DNA from: Methanobrevibacter thaueri
GTDB taxonomy: Archaea > Methanobacteriota > Methanobacteria > Methanobacteriales > Methanobacteriaceae
Assembly (NCBI RefSeq): GCF_003111625.1
Contig: NZ_MZGS01000023.1
Coordinates: 1 to 64,000, forward strand
Direction of reading: 5' to 3'
Length of the DNA stretch: 64,000 nucleotides
Part shown: in pieces, positions 7,489-17,563 of the stretch
How positions within the stretch are numbered: position 1 is the stretch's first letter
Layout of the letters: every line of letters starts with the position of its first letter
Translations under genes and position numbers: made by a program
The notes under the pieces: generated by a model
Told to the model about the DNA's origin: nothing
What the model saw: only the letters and a program-made list of their open reading frames with translations
The model's database searches: none

Positions 7489-9383
7489 TGAATGATAAAG
7501 TAAAACAAATAATAGTTCCTTTTATATTAATGATCATATTCAATTTAGGAATTTTTTATTTGAACCATGGGCAAAATTTCGGAGAGGGATTTGCCCCCCA
7601 TGATGGAATACTTCTAATTGCCGGACTGCTTTTCGGACCCTATGGTGCACTCGGAGCGGCAATCGCAAATATTATATGTGATTTGATTAGAGGTTATACA
7701 CCAATACTTACAGTGCTATCCGCCGTTGTAGGATTTGGAATATCCTGCCTTACATATAAATTATGGTACGGCAATTATAAGGGCAGACCAGAAGTAACCA
7801 GCCCAAAATTAAATAATACATATAACATTCTTTTATTTATAGGAATTACCCTTTTCTCCGGCTTTTTATATTCCGTGCTGCATGGGAAGCTATTCTATCT
7901 ACTCTATCCCCAAATCAAGGTTGGATCTTACATTATAGGATATAGATACTTCTTTAACTTCATCAATTCATCATTCATTTTTGGAATAATTGGACTGAGG
8001 CTTTCTGACAGAATCAACTTCATAAGCATTCCGAAAACAACTCAAAATATATCAAAAGAAAAGTTTTACAATTATTTAAGGCTCGCCTTTCCTATCATCA
8101 TAATAGCTGTAGTGATAATTGATGCCGTCTTTACTTTGAATAAATACATTGCCATTGGCGAGGTAATAATTATTATTTCAATCATATTTATTTATTTAAC
8201 AAAACCGATAACTGCAAATATATTGGTTAAAAAGTCAAAATCGATTCCGGAAGAGATAATGAACATCTTCCATATGACAGTATTGGTCATAATCATCCTT
8301 GGAGTTTTAATGTCCTATGACCCGATATTGCTTACCGCAGTTGACTATTACCTGCCAATAAGCATGAATGAAATAGCAATCTCCATGATGATGCTGATAG
8401 ATATATTACTGCTTATTTTCCTCATGCCATCATTAGCTGTTTTAAAATATATTGAACTTAAAGTTATCGAACCTATTCAATCATTTTCAAGAATTGAAGA
8501 GTACATACATGAAAATGAAAAGATAGAGTCCGATGGACTGGTAAACATCTATTCCAAATACATTAATGACGAAACGGAAATAGGCACCTTGGCCCGCTCA
8601 TACACAGATTTGATTACCTTCAACAACAATTATATTGAAAACATACATGAGATCGAAAGTGACAAGGAGCGCATTAAAGCTGAACTTGATATTGCAACCA
8701 GGATTCAGGCCTCAACCCTGCCAACTGAAAACATTACCACTGATGCATACATTGTTAACGGATATTCACATCCTGCCAAGGAGGTTGGAGGGGACTTCTT
8801 TGATTATTATGAGTTGAATGACGATGAGGTGGTCATTGTGATTGGAGATGCATCAGGAAAAGGTGTCCCAGCAGCAATCCTTGCGATGATTACTCAAGTC
8901 ATTGTAAAACAATTGATTCAGACCGAATTGGATCCATCAAAGGTTTTATACTCACTCAATAATCAATTATGTGAAAAAAATTCCGAATCAATGTTTTTAA
9001 CATTGTGGCTTGGTGTCTATAACAAGACAACCGGAAAACTGACATTTTCAAATGCAGGACATAATCCTCCATTGATAAATGAAGATGGCAAATTCAGATA
9101 TCTAAACATTGATAGCGGCATTGTTCTGGGCATAATGGAAGACTTTGATTACATTAATGAAGAAATTACCTTGACAGATGAGATTGTGGTATACACAGAC
9201 GGAATAACAGATGCCAACAATGAAGAAAATGAAATGTACGGCGAAGATAGGCTTTTAAACTTCTTCAATGAATTCAAAAGTGATAACGATCCAATCAGGC
9301 CACTGTTAAGTGATATTCATAATTTCACCAAAGGTGCAGAACAATTTGACGATATGACATTATTGTACCTTAAGATAAAATGA
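7488..9383 (+). CDS. Membrane-anchored SpoIIE/PP2C serine phosphatase (RsbU-like)
   Basis: A 631-residue protein. The N-terminal half (about 1-330) has many hydrophobic membrane segments; its first part (GLLFGPYGALGAAIANIICD) recalls small-molecule transporter S-components and may sense a ligand. A linker or HAMP-like region (about 335-410) leads to a PP2C/SpoIIE phosphatase domain (about 415-631) with GGDFFDYY, IGDASGKGVPAA, FSNAGHNPP, YTDGITDA and DDMTLLYL. It should dephosphorylate the STAS protein in response to a signal at the membrane. The phosphopantetheinyl transferase start overlaps its stop by 4 bp. Confidence 0.9.
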   Translation: MNDKVKQIIVPFILMIIFNLGIFYLNHGQNFGEGFAPHDGILLIAGLLFGPYGALGAAIANIICDLIRGYTPILTVLSAVVGFGISCLTYKLWYGNYKGRPEVTSPKLNNTYNILLFIGITLFSGFLYSVLHGKLFYLLYPQIKVGSYIIGYRYFFNFINSSFIFGIIGLRLSDRINFISIPKTTQNISKEKFYNYLRLAFPIIIIAVVIIDAVFTLNKYIAIGEVIIIISIIFIYLTKPITANILVKKSKSIPEEIMNIFHMTVLVIIILGVLMSYDPILLTAVDYYLPISMNEIAISMMMLIDILLLIFLMPSLAVLKYIELKVIEPIQSFSRIEEYIHENEKIESDGLVNIYSKYINDETEIGTLARSYTDLITFNNNYIENIHEIESDKERIKAELDIATRIQASTLPTENITTDAYIVNGYSHPAKEVGGDFFDYYELNDDEVVIVIGDASGKGVPAAILAMITQVIVKQLIQTELDPSKVLYSLNNQLCEKNSESMFLTLWLGVYNKTTGKLTFSNAGHNPPLINEDGKFRYLNIDSGIVLGIMEDFDYINEEITLTDEIVVYTDGITDANNEENEMYGEDRLLNFFNEFKSDNDPIRPLLSDIHNFTKGAEQFDDMTLLYLKIK

Positions 9384-10009
9384 TTAGACTAGCCTATTGC
9401 AATGTGGAAAACCTGGATTTGAAAAAGGCCTACAGTTCTGTTTCTAAAGACCGTCAGGACAAAATCGATTTTTACAGATTCGAAAAAGACAAGAAACTTA
9501 GTGCAGGGGCCTATTTGCTTTTGAAAAAATTACTGTCCGAGGAAAACATCACCAATCCTCTTTTTAAAACTGAAAAATATGGTAAGGCATACATATCCAA
9601 CTTTGAAAATGTTTATTTTAATTTGAGTCATTCCGGCAAAATGGTTTTGTGTGCAATATCTGATAGGGAAGTTGGTGTAGACATCGAATATAGCGACCCT
9701 GAAATTGATTTAAACATAGCCAAACTTTACTTCTATAATGGAGAGTATGAAAGCATAATGAACTCCCAAAATCCAGCAGACGAATTCTTCAAATATTGGG
9801 TTTTGAAAGAAAGCTATATGAAATACACAGGTCTTGGAATGAATCTGAAGTTGGACAGCTTTGAAATAAAAATAGGGGATGAAATCAAACTTAAAAATGA
9901 TGATGAAGGTTTGAAATTCAACCTGTTCAATGTTGAAAATTATAAGATTGGGATAGCAAGTCACTATGAGGTGTCAAATCTGATAGAATATGATGTCACA
10001 GAGCTATGA
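9380..10009 (+). CDS. 4'-phosphopantetheinyl transferase, Sfp type
   Basis: A 209-residue Sfp/Gsp-like enzyme that moves phosphopantetheine from CoA to carrier proteins. The Mg-binding GVDIEY motif (about 96-101) and the WVLKESYMKYTGLG motif (about 141-154) are intact. Most archaea have no carrier-protein fatty acid synthase, so the likely substrate is a nonribosomal peptide synthetase elsewhere in the genome, as known in some Methanobrevibacter. It is translationally coupled to the partner-switch genes. Confidence 0.92.
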   Translation: MIRLAYCNVENLDLKKAYSSVSKDRQDKIDFYRFEKDKKLSAGAYLLLKKLLSEENITNPLFKTEKYGKAYISNFENVYFNLSHSGKMVLCAISDREVGVDIEYSDPEIDLNIAKLYFYNGEYESIMNSQNPADEFFKYWVLKESYMKYTGLGMNLKLDSFEIKIGDEIKLKNDDEGLKFNLFNVENYKIGIASHYEVSNLIEYDVTEL

Positions 10010-10026
10010 CACTATCCCCAAGTATT

Positions 10027-11430
10027 TTAAGCGTCAGAACTTGTTTTTCTGTATTTTTTAAGGAACAATATTGCAATGACCACCGTTGCAATGATGGAAA
10101 TCGCATTTGCAATCATCGAAGGCAACATTAAACCTTCAGGAGCCTGCAAGATATAACCGAAAACAATTAGAGTACATGCAGTAGCTGGAATAAATGCCAC
10201 AAAATAATGCTTTCCCTTTTGAATCAAGTAGACACTTGCGGCAAACAATACCACTGTAGCAATTATCAATTGAACCCATGCGAAGTATCTCCAGATCAAA
10301 CTAAAATCAACAAATGTCAAGGCAAATGCAACCAAAAACAATGGAACGGCCAATTTTAGTCTTGAGTGCAATTTTTCCTGATTTAATTGCAGGGTATCTG
10401 CCAATGTAATTCTTGAACTTCTAAGAGCAGTGTCTCCACTAGTGATTGGACAAATTACAACACCAATAACAGTTAAAATCAACCCAATCGGCCCAAGCAA
10501 GGTAATTGCCATCTCATTTACACCAACAGAAGGGGCTGCCCCATAAATTACTGCAAGTTGAGGTTGGCCATGGAAAAATGCCATTGCAATGGCTGCCCAA
10601 CATAAAGCTGTTAAACCTTCCAGCACCATTGCCCCGAAAAATACTGGCCTTGCATCTTTTTCAGTTTGTATACATCTGGCAACAATTGGTGATTGGGATG
10701 CGTGGAAACCAGAAATTGCTCCACATGCTATTGTAACAAACAAATATGGGAATATTGATTTTTCGGTTAAGTATAGTCCTTGTGTAGTAAATTCAGGAAT
10801 TGTGTATGCAGGATTCAATATTAATGCTCCTGTCATTAAAATCGCCATGACCAAGAATAGCGCTCCAAAAATAGGATAGACTTTCCCAATGATTTTATCT
10901 ATTGGGAACAATGTGGCAATTAAAAAGTAAACAAAGATTACTACAAGCCAAATCAATGTAGGGACACTTGTCAAACTAGCAAGTAACTCAGCAGACCCAG
11001 TAGCGAAAGTAGCCGCAACAAGAACCCCAGTTATAACAATAAGGACTGCAACTATCTTTTGAACTTTTCCTCCTAAAAACTTAGAAATGATTTCAGGCAT
11101 TGTCAGACCATCATTTCTCAAAGACATGAATCCTGAGAAGAAATCATGAACAGAACCGATGAAGATGGTTCCAAAAACAATCCATAAGAATGCAGCAGGA
11201 CCAAACAATGCTCCTTGAATAGCTCCAAAAATGGGTCCCAAACCCGCAATATTTAAAAAATGAACTAAAAAAGCCTTGAATTTAGACATTGGCATATAAT
11301 CAACACCATCCGCCAATCTATGGACTGGTGTTTCAATAGCTTCATCAACGCCTGCAATTCTTTCAATGAATTTACCATAAACAAAATAAGATGCGACCAA
11401 TGCCGCAAAACAAATAAAAAAAGTATACAT
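10027..11430 (-). CDS. cstA: CstA-family carbon starvation transporter
   Basis: A 467-residue integral membrane protein with many transmembrane helices. The family signature is clear in the first third: HFLNIAGLGPIFGAIQG (about 58-74), SVHDFFSGFMSLRNDG and the later SGFHASQSP and GDTALRSSR. It is the short CstA form; E. coli members transport peptides or pyruvate. The substrate in methanogens is not established. It converges with the phosphopantetheinyl transferase gene, 17 bp apart, and looks monocistronic. Confidence 0.92.
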   Translation of the reverse strand: MYTFFICFAALVASYFVYGKFIERIAGVDEAIETPVHRLADGVDYMPMSKFKAFLVHFLNIAGLGPIFGAIQGALFGPAAFLWIVFGTIFIGSVHDFFSGFMSLRNDGLTMPEIISKFLGGKVQKIVAVLIVITGVLVAATFATGSAELLASLTSVPTLIWLVVIFVYFLIATLFPIDKIIGKVYPIFGALFLVMAILMTGALILNPAYTIPEFTTQGLYLTEKSIFPYLFVTIACGAISGFHASQSPIVARCIQTEKDARPVFFGAMVLEGLTALCWAAIAMAFFHGQPQLAVIYGAAPSVGVNEMAITLLGPIGLILTVIGVVICPITSGDTALRSSRITLADTLQLNQEKLHSRLKLAVPLFLVAFALTFVDFSLIWRYFAWVQLIIATVVLFAASVYLIQKGKHYFVAFIPATACTLIVFGYILQAPEGLMLPSMIANAISIIATVVIAILFLKKYRKTSSDA

Positions 11431-11466
11431 AAATTATTTCTCACCTAAAATAAAAAAAAAAATAAT

Positions 11467-12333
11467 TTAGTAATGACTTTGTGGAGTCATTCCTAAATGA
11501 TGATCTTCACTTTTCTTACCCGGAATTCCGTAAGCATCTGCTCTACATTGTGTGCATGCCCTGAATACCGGAATTATTTCTTCAACTTCCTCTCTGATTG
11601 ATTCCATCATAGAACAGTCAGGCCTTTCCAGGTCTTTCATTTTTCCTAATGGAATTAAAGGCAAAATGTTCATCATGGCAGCGCCACGTTTTTCAACTTC
11701 ACGGGCGATTTCGACAATATGCTTATCATTAACTCCCGGAATTAAAACGGAGTTTACCTTAACCACCAAACCATTATCAGCTGCCTTTTCGACACCATCC
11801 AATTGGTTTTTGATTAGGATTTCCACTGCTTCACGACCTTTATAAACCTTTCCTTCATATTTAATGAATGAATAAATGTTTTCTGCAATAGCAGGATCAA
11901 TAGCGTTAATTGTGACAGTGACTGAGTTTACTCCAAGTTCAGCCAGCTTATCGGCATATTTTGGAAGTAAAAGTCCATTTGTACTCATACATTTAATTAA
12001 ATCAGGTTGCTCTTTTGCTAATTTTTCAAAGAATTCAAATGTTTCCTCATTTGCAAGTGAATCCCCCGGACCTGCAACTCCAACTACTGAAATTGGTCCG
12101 TCTGCGGTAACATCATTAATATGAGTTATTGCATCATCTGGCTTCATTATGCAACTTGTAACACCTGGCCTGTCTTCTTCATTGTTAATGTCTCTTGTAC
12201 AGAAGTTACAGAATATATTGCATTTAGGTGCAACTGGTACATGTGCTCTTCCGACTTTATCATGCATTTTTTCATTAAAGCATGGATGTGCTCTTGTTAT
12301 ATGTGCAAATCTTGAACCTTTATGTTCATTCAT
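11467..12333 (-). CDS. nifB: NifB, radical-SAM nitrogenase cofactor precursor synthase
   Basis: A 288-residue radical SAM enzyme that builds the 8Fe-9S-carbide precursor (NifB-co, L-cluster). HPC (16-18), the cluster motif C38-x3-C42-x2-C45 within APKCNIFCNFCTRD, and VVGVAGPGDSLAN match NifB, as does the C-terminal CTQCRADAYG. No NifX-like tail, as in other archaeal forms. No other nif gene is in the window, but it lies just downstream of the mmp3-6-5-15-17 operon, behind its own promoter. Confidence 0.93.
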   Translation of the reverse strand: MNEHKGSRFAHITRAHPCFNEKMHDKVGRAHVPVAPKCNIFCNFCTRDINNEEDRPGVTSCIMKPDDAITHINDVTADGPISVVGVAGPGDSLANEETFEFFEKLAKEQPDLIKCMSTNGLLLPKYADKLAELGVNSVTVTINAIDPAIAENIYSFIKYEGKVYKGREAVEILIKNQLDGVEKAADNGLVVKVNSVLIPGVNDKHIVEIAREVEKRGAAMMNILPLIPLGKMKDLERPDCSMMESIREEVEEIIPVFRACTQCRADAYGIPGKKSEDHHLGMTPQSHY

Positions 12334-12372
12334 ATTACCACTACTCCTCTAAAATATAACTACTGTTAATTT

Positions 12373-12393
12373 GTATTAATACGAACAAATATA
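12373..12393 (-). promoter_or_regulatory. nifB promoter: TATA box plus GTTCGTATTAATAC
   Basis: On the minus strand TTTATATA is followed after 3 bp by GTTCGTATTAATAC, whose core GTATTAATAC (12373-12382) is a perfect palindrome. The same arrangement occurs in front of deoC (47788-47813). Confidence 0.5.
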
Positions 12394-12402
12394 TAAAGTT
12401 TT

Positions 12403-12963
12403 CTAAATACCCTTATTCAACTCTTCTATAAACTCATGAGCTTTATCAATCCATTCATCCTTAATTAACTCATCAGTAGCTACAACACACACTATATCCT
12501 CAGTGGACAAATCCTTAATGTTTTTGAAACCTTCAGGCAATATTCTGAATACCGCATCATAAATGCGTCTTTGCAAATTGGAATGAGGGTCATCAACGAC
12601 AACGGATTTTAAGTCTGTGTAATCACCTGCAATTTCAAGCTGATACCTGTTAGGCTGGTAGATTTCATCCCTTGAAAATTGCTTCCATAACTCTTTTAGA
12701 ATGTTTGGAAGGTAATTCTCATTGTCGATTAGGATTCTGGTAACATCATCATTCTTATCATAGGTCAGGTTAGCCACATCCTCAAATTTGACTACGTTAG
12801 AAGTCTTTCTCATCTTGATAGCCAAGACAAATACCGGATCATCAGGATTAACATAAGCCTTTAAGTCATCTACAGAAGCTCCCAAAACCAAATCCTGGAA
12901 GATTTGTTTAATAATAATTTCATAAACTTCTGCACCACGCTCATCATAGCATTCAACTAACAT
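12403..12963 (-). CDS. mmp17: Methanogenesis marker protein 17
   Basis: A 186-residue soluble protein restricted to methanogens and relatives. Identification rests on size, its start (MLVECYDERGAEVYEIIIKQ) and its place as last gene of the mmp3-6-5-15-17 string. Methanogenesis marker proteins of this group take part in ATP-dependent reductive activation of the F430 nickel in methyl-coenzyme M reductase. It lies 18 bp after mmp15. Confidence 0.85.
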   Translation of the reverse strand: MLVECYDERGAEVYEIIIKQIFQDLVLGASVDDLKAYVNPDDPVFVLAIKMRKTSNVVKFEDVANLTYDKNDDVTRILIDNENYLPNILKELWKQFSRDEIYQPNRYQLEIAGDYTDLKSVVVDDPHSNLQRRIYDAVFRILPEGFKNIKDLSTEDIVCVVATDELIKDEWIDKAHEFIEELNKGI

Positions 12964-12981
12964 CGAATCAATCCCTAAATA

Positions 12982-14223
12982 TTATTTATCATCATGTCTG
13001 TGACCCATTCCGGATACTAAAAGAGCTGCACCTACAGCACCGATATGTTGTGAGTATTCCGGAACAATAACTTCAATTCCACCTAAAGTTTCACTAACTG
13101 CTTCAACAAGACCGGAAATCAAACTGGTACCACCTACTTGGATTAAAGGTTCACGGATGTCAATTTCCTGGAGTTGTTGTTCATAAACTTGCTCGGAAAC
13201 GGAATGACATGCTGCAGCTGCAACATCTGCTTTAGAACCTCCAGCAGCAAGTGTAGTAACAAGATCCTGAATACCGAATACAATACAGTAAGAGTTTAAC
13301 ATTGCCTTTCTCCAGTCACCTTGTACAGCTAGAGGACCTAATTCAGTGATGTCCACATCCAACCTACGTGAGGTCATGTCTAAGAATCTTCCGGATGCTC
13401 CTGCACAGATACCACCCATGGTAAAGTTATCAGGAATACCATTGTTAACAGTAATTACCTTGTTGTCCATACCACCGATATCCAATACGGTAGCCTCTCC
13501 TTTTTGACGGTCTGCAAGATATACTGCACCTTTTGCGTTAACGGACAATTCCTCTTGAATGAGCTCTGCACCAAATTCCTGACCCATTGTAAACCTACCA
13601 TAACCTGTGGTTCCTATACCATCAACATCATCCCAACCATAGCCAGTTCCCTCAAATGCTTCTGCAGCTGCGGTTTTAGCTGATTCAATGATGTCTTTAG
13701 TTGATGTCCAACCTGTTCCGATAACTTGGTTGTTTTCCATAAGAACTGCTTTTGTAGTGGTTGAACCTGAGTCAAGTCCAAGAGTAAGTCCTTCTTGTTT
13801 TTCACGAGCAAGAATGCTTCTACGGGTTACAGTAGTAGCCAATGCTTCCATACGGATGAACAATTCATCTGCTTTTGTTCTTTCAGTGAATGAATAGGTT
13901 ACTACTGGAATACGAGTATTGTTTTGTATGAACCTTCTTACTTCATTTCTCACCAATGCGGCTTCAGCACATCTGAAACATGTTGCAATGAATACTGCAT
14001 CAGGTTTGCATCTGCCTTCCACAATGGCCATTGCCCTTGCAATCATCAATTTCAAACTTGAACTTTGAGCTGAAAAACCGAATTTCTCATAAGATTCATC
14101 AATGTAATCCAAATCGATTTCAGGAAGAATTATTTCAGCACCAAACTTGTTTGCTGCCTTTTCAATCTCTTTTTGAATTCCACTGTATTCTGTTCCACAT
14201 GAAACTAATGCAATTTTAACCAT
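12982..14223 (-). CDS. mmp15: Methanogenesis marker protein 15, activase-type ATPase
   Basis: A 413-residue protein of the BadF/BadG/HgdC activator family. An N-terminal domain (about 1-140) with a conserved cysteine ([12 protein letters not shown]) precedes the ASKHA ATPase core: [13 protein letters not shown] (about 149-161), [12 protein letters not shown], and [12 protein letters not shown], where the cysteine would ligate the bridging Fe-S cluster in relatives. Such ATPases drive low-potential electron transfer, consistent with a part in reductive activation of methyl-coenzyme M reductase. It overlaps mmp5 by 1 bp. Confidence 0.92.
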   Translation of the reverse strand: MVKIALVSCGTEYSGIQKEIEKAANKFGAEIILPEIDLDYIDESYEKFGFSAQSSSLKLMIARAMAIVEGRCKPDAVFIATCFRCAEAALVRNEVRRFIQNNTRIPVVTYSFTERTKADELFIRMEALATTVTRRSILAREKQEGLTLGLDSGSTTTKAVLMENNQVIGTGWTSTKDIIESAKTAAAEAFEGTGYGWDDVDGIGTTGYGRFTMGQEFGAELIQEELSVNAKGAVYLADRQKGEATVLDIGGMDNKVITVNNGIPDNFTMGGICAGASGRFLDMTSRRLDVDITELGPLAVQGDWRKAMLNSYCIVFGIQDLVTTLAAGGSKADVAAAACHSVSEQVYEQQLQEIDIREPLIQVGGTSLISGLVEAVSETLGGIEVIVPEYSQHIGAVGAALLVSGMGHRHDDK

Positions 14224-14678
14224 TATTCTTCCTCCTTAGCTTCTTCAAGTGAGTCTACGAAATCGTTAATCTTATTTACCATATCATATGTTTCGTCCTG
14301 ATTTGTAGGATATGTCAATTCAAGAACAGGAATTCCCTTATTCCTAAGCAGGAATATTGACAGTTCGTTTGTCCTTGCACATCCGATACAACCGAATCCA
14401 TATGGTGCGTTATCAACAACAATTGCAGCTTCCGCTTCATCTATAAGCGGTCCGATGATTGCCATTCTTCCACGTACACCGGAAGGAACTTCAATCGCTG
14501 CATATTTAAGACCTTTAATAGGGTCGTCTTCAGTAATATTCATTGGGGGAGAATCAATCTCCGGATCTTTTATCTTTTGTCTAATTTGTTTTTGTAAAAC
14601 CAAAGGAGTGTGACCTTTCCTTTCAAGTAAATCTGCTAAGATTAATGAGTTTGGAGGATAAACAGCTACTTTCACCAT
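14223..14678 (-). CDS. mmp5: Methanogenesis marker protein 5
   Basis: A 151-residue protein recognised by its start ([20 protein letters not shown]) and the cysteine-containing motif [14 protein letters not shown] (about 96-109), a possible Fe-S ligand pair. The ribosome binding site AGGTGA sits 4 nt before the ATG, the spacing used repeatedly in this genome. It lies between mmp6 (8 bp) and mmp15 (1 bp overlap). The biochemical role is not known; membership in the reductase activation gene set is inferred. Confidence 0.88.
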   Translation of the reverse strand: MVKVAVYPPNSLILADLLERKGHTPLVLQKQIRQKIKDPEIDSPPMNITEDDPIKGLKYAAIEVPSGVRGRMAIIGPLIDEAEAAIVVDNAPYGFGCIGCARTNELSIFLLRNKGIPVLELTYPTNQDETYDMVNKINDFVDSLEEAKEEE

Positions 14679-14686
14679 AATTTCAC

Positions 14687-15157
14687 CTATTCTTTTTTAT
14701 CTAAACATTCATTCATGATTTTCTTAAATTCATCAACATCAACCGGTTTTTTCTCTTCAATTTCAACCTCTTTAGGGTTTTCCAAAGCGTTTGAAACAAA
14801 ACCGAGTATACGGTATTCCTTTTCCATTTGGTGGAAACCTTCTCTAGGACCAAATCTATGACCTCTACATCTTCTAGGATCACCTGGAGCGAATCCTCTC
14901 TCCTTTGTGAAAATGTGGTTTGGATCAAGTTTTCTAATCTCTTCTATTGCCTTGTATACATCCTCACTTTTTCCACTAATCATAGACCCATAACAGGTAT
15001 TCTTTATTGTGAGCGGCAATCCAAGCATGTGGAATGCTGTGACAATTTCCTGTTCACTTACATGGGCTCCCGGCCCAATAAAAATCATACGAGTAATTAC
15101 ATCAGGATCCCAATCTTCAGTACCCAAATCAGGACTCATGGTTAGATTCTGTGACAT
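14687..15157 (-). CDS. mmp6: Methanogenesis marker protein 6
   Basis: A 156-residue methanogen-specific protein (core [19 protein letters not shown], later [20 protein letters not shown]). The ATG at 15157 overlaps the mmp3 end by 29 bp, with GGGAG upstream; the ATG at 15139 is an alternative. The C-terminal tail is Glu/Lys-rich. It is the second gene of the mmp3-6-5-15-17 operon. Confidence 0.88.
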   Translation of the reverse strand: MSQNLTMSPDLGTEDWDPDVITRMIFIGPGAHVSEQEIVTAFHMLGLPLTIKNTCYGSMISGKSEDVYKAIEEIRKLDPNHIFTKERGFAPGDPRRCRGHRFGPREGFHQMEKEYRILGFVSNALENPKEVEIEEKKPVDVDEFKKIMNECLDKKE

Positions 15158-16676
15158 AAACTACAACTCCCTCTTTTAATTTTTCAAGATGGTCATAATC
15201 AGAAGTAATATCCCCAATTATATTTGTCGCTTCAAAAGCCTCTGCAGTTGGACCGAATTCAAGATTATCCTCGAATCTGATACCAATCAAACCTGCGCTT
15301 TTTGAAGCCATATTAGTAATACCAATTTGACCTCTAATAACTTTATCAACAGGGTTATTTTCAGGAACTAACCCCTTAGCTAATTTCTTATCTCCTTCAA
15401 AGATTATAATGTGCATTCCAGGCACCGCAAAGTGAACTTTTATCTTACCTACAGGGTTTTCTAAAAGCCCTGAAAGATACTTGAAGTACCTTACAGACCT
15501 TGGCGCATTATCTACAAACTTAATGGAACATAAATCCTCTTTTTTGATTGCCTTTGTAATGACTTGCCCCTCTTTTAGGATATCGATTGTATGTTTAGGC
15601 ATTTGTTCGACAATGATTGCATCATCATCAATTAATCCATCAATCATGTGTTCAACACCAGCAGCAGACAACATTTCAGTCGCTTCTTTCTGTGTTTTAT
15701 TCAATAACATTAACCTTTGTTGTTCCGCCTTAACAGTTATGAAATCATTTTCCTTTGCGATGTCAATGATTTCCATACCGTTAGCGATGTGACCAACAGT
15801 GGTATGGTTAGGAGTCAATACCCGGTTTTCACGATAGATGTATAATCTTCCAACACCGACACCGTCATTTCTAACGGTTATGGTTCCCCTGGTTCTTTGT
15901 GTTGTCTTTTCCTTAGGCTTGTCAATTCCTGCCAAATCATAAAAACCGATGAAAGATTCACTGTCATATGAAACCTTAATTCTTCCATCCTTGATTAGTG
16001 AAAACAAATGTTCAACACAAGTCGGGGACTCCTCATCAATATTAAATGAAATGTAAGTGTATAATTCATTACCTTCTTCCAAGACAGTGCTTAAATCAGA
16101 CACTGATGCACTGTCAGTTGTTGTGCTTCTTTCAATAATAGGCTCGATTGCTGTGACCTTATCATCGTCAGTCAATTCCGATAAGGTCTTCTTGCCCCCA
16201 ATGACACGTGCGAAAATACCCTTGTTGTATGGCGGTACGCTGTATACGTTTGTGGTATTTTCCTTTAGCATTATCAAGTGAGTTGACTCGTTACTAAAAC
16301 TAGATAAACTTAAAACAACATCTCCCTCAAAATACTTGTATTCATCGGAAGTAGGCTCAAGATCAGTTACAATCGGACCGATGGCCACTTCAGTAGGGGT
16401 GGACCAGCGAATATCAAGGTCAACGAATTCCTCATATTGATTTTTCCACATGTCAACAAGAGGCTTTGCTTCCTCGGATTCATCCAATTGCAGAATTATG
16501 GAACCCTTGTTTGTTTTAATTTTATACTTGCTAATATTCTTTTCCAGTTCTTTTTTACCTTTTATTAAGCAAATAATACTTCCTGGAGTATAGGGGGCAT
16601 TTGTTTCATCAATAACATCCTGTATTGTTGAAGCATCTGCAACTTCTACTTCTTCTCCATTGACTTTAATTAACAT
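15129..16676 (-). CDS. mmp3: Methanogenesis marker protein 3
   Basis: A 515-residue protein and the lead gene of the operon. The first about 70 residues ([16 protein letters not shown]...) look like a ThiS/MoaD-type beta-grasp domain. Later parts contain cyclophilin-like segments ([33 protein letters not shown]), as described for the Mmp3 family. It is part of the methanogen-specific set linked to ATP-driven activation of methyl-coenzyme M reductase. A TATA box lies about 30 nt upstream (about 16702-16713). Confidence 0.9.
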   Translation of the reverse strand: MLIKVNGEEVEVADASTIQDVIDETNAPYTPGSIICLIKGKKELEKNISKYKIKTNKGSIILQLDESEEAKPLVDMWKNQYEEFVDLDIRWSTPTEVAIGPIVTDLEPTSDEYKYFEGDVVLSLSSFSNESTHLIMLKENTTNVYSVPPYNKGIFARVIGGKKTLSELTDDDKVTAIEPIIERSTTTDSASVSDLSTVLEEGNELYTYISFNIDEESPTCVEHLFSLIKDGRIKVSYDSESFIGFYDLAGIDKPKEKTTQRTRGTITVRNDGVGVGRLYIYRENRVLTPNHTTVGHIANGMEIIDIAKENDFITVKAEQQRLMLLNKTQKEATEMLSAAGVEHMIDGLIDDDAIIVEQMPKHTIDILKEGQVITKAIKKEDLCSIKFVDNAPRSVRYFKYLSGLLENPVGKIKVHFAVPGMHIIIFEGDKKLAKGLVPENNPVDKVIRGQIGITNMASKSAGLIGIRFEDNLEFGPTAEAFEATNIIGDITSDYDHLEKLKEGVVVYVTESNHES

Positions 16677-16804
16677 ACAATCTCCAATAAGAATTTTTAA
16701 TATTATATATATTTGATGTTTTACTATAAAATAATTATTTATTTGATATTGAAAAGCTATATTAACACAAAATTATAACATTATACTATGAGGAGGAAAA
16801 GATT

Positions 16805-17539
16805 ATGAAAATTGCTAAAAAACATGTTTTTTCACTGCTGATTATTCTGATCATAACCGTTAGTGCAATATCCATTGTCAGCGCATACACCGGAACAGGA
16901 TTCACACACAACATTCCAAGTAGCAAATACTCAGACCTGTCCGCATCAGATATCCTAAGCAAGTATAACAAAACAGATTGCCATGTTGAAGAGACCGGAA
17001 TCTGCACCCAAGTTGTTGACGGGGACACCATCTATCTGGATAATGGTGAAAAGGTCCGTTTTGTAGGGGTCAACACTCCTGAAAGAGGTGTTGAAGGTTA
17101 TATCGCCTCCAAGACATTTGTTCAGAAGCTATGCTTAAACAAAAAGGTCGGCATTGACGTCGATAATTCAAAACACACCGACAAGTATGGCCGTACATTA
17201 GGAGTTGTCATAGTCAACGGCAAGAACGTCAATGAAATGCTCTTGAAGGAGGGCCTTGCCGAAGTGATGTACATGCCTCCAAGTGAGTTTTACCCATATA
17301 ACTGGGCAAACAGTTCAACACACATTCCGGATTCATATAAAACCTACACCCATACATCCGATACCTCTTCAAGCTCAAGCGGTTCCGGAAAGTACATTGG
17401 AAACTCAAATAGCGGGAAATTCCATGAGTCCAGTTGCAAATGGGGTCAAAAAACAGCAGAACACAATAGAGTTTATTTCAACAATAGAAACACTGCTATA
17501 AGTCAGGGATACGTACCGTGCAAGGTCTGCAACCCTTAG
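16805..17539 (+). CDS. Secreted thermonuclease-like protein with C-terminal Cys motif
   Basis: A 244-residue protein with a Sec signal peptide (about 1-27, ending SAYT), a staphylococcal-nuclease domain (about 66-165: VVDGDTIYLD, VRFVGVNTPE, DKYGRTLGVV), a Ser-rich linker (SSSSSGSGK) and a C-terminal module (about 195-244) with C-x-WG and VPCKVCNP cysteines, like the small zinc modules appended to bacterial secreted nucleases. Catalytic Arg/Glu-type residues (R in VRFVGVNTPE, E in the same motif, R in GRTLG) are present. Strong ribosome binding site GAGGAGG. Confidence 0.9.
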   Translation: MKIAKKHVFSLLIILIITVSAISIVSAYTGTGFTHNIPSSKYSDLSASDILSKYNKTDCHVEETGICTQVVDGDTIYLDNGEKVRFVGVNTPERGVEGYIASKTFVQKLCLNKKVGIDVDNSKHTDKYGRTLGVVIVNGKNVNEMLLKEGLAEVMYMPPSEFYPYNWANSSTHIPDSYKTYTHTSDTSSSSSGSGKYIGNSNSGKFHESSCKWGQKTAEHNRVYFNNRNTAISQGYVPCKVCNP

Positions 17540-17563
17540 TTTTTAAAAAAAAAAGATTAAAGA

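Noticed and set aside
11467-12333. A nitrogen-fixation locus
   Set aside because: Only nifB is present; no nifH, nifD, nifK or NrpR-type GGAA-N6-TTCC operator was seen near it.
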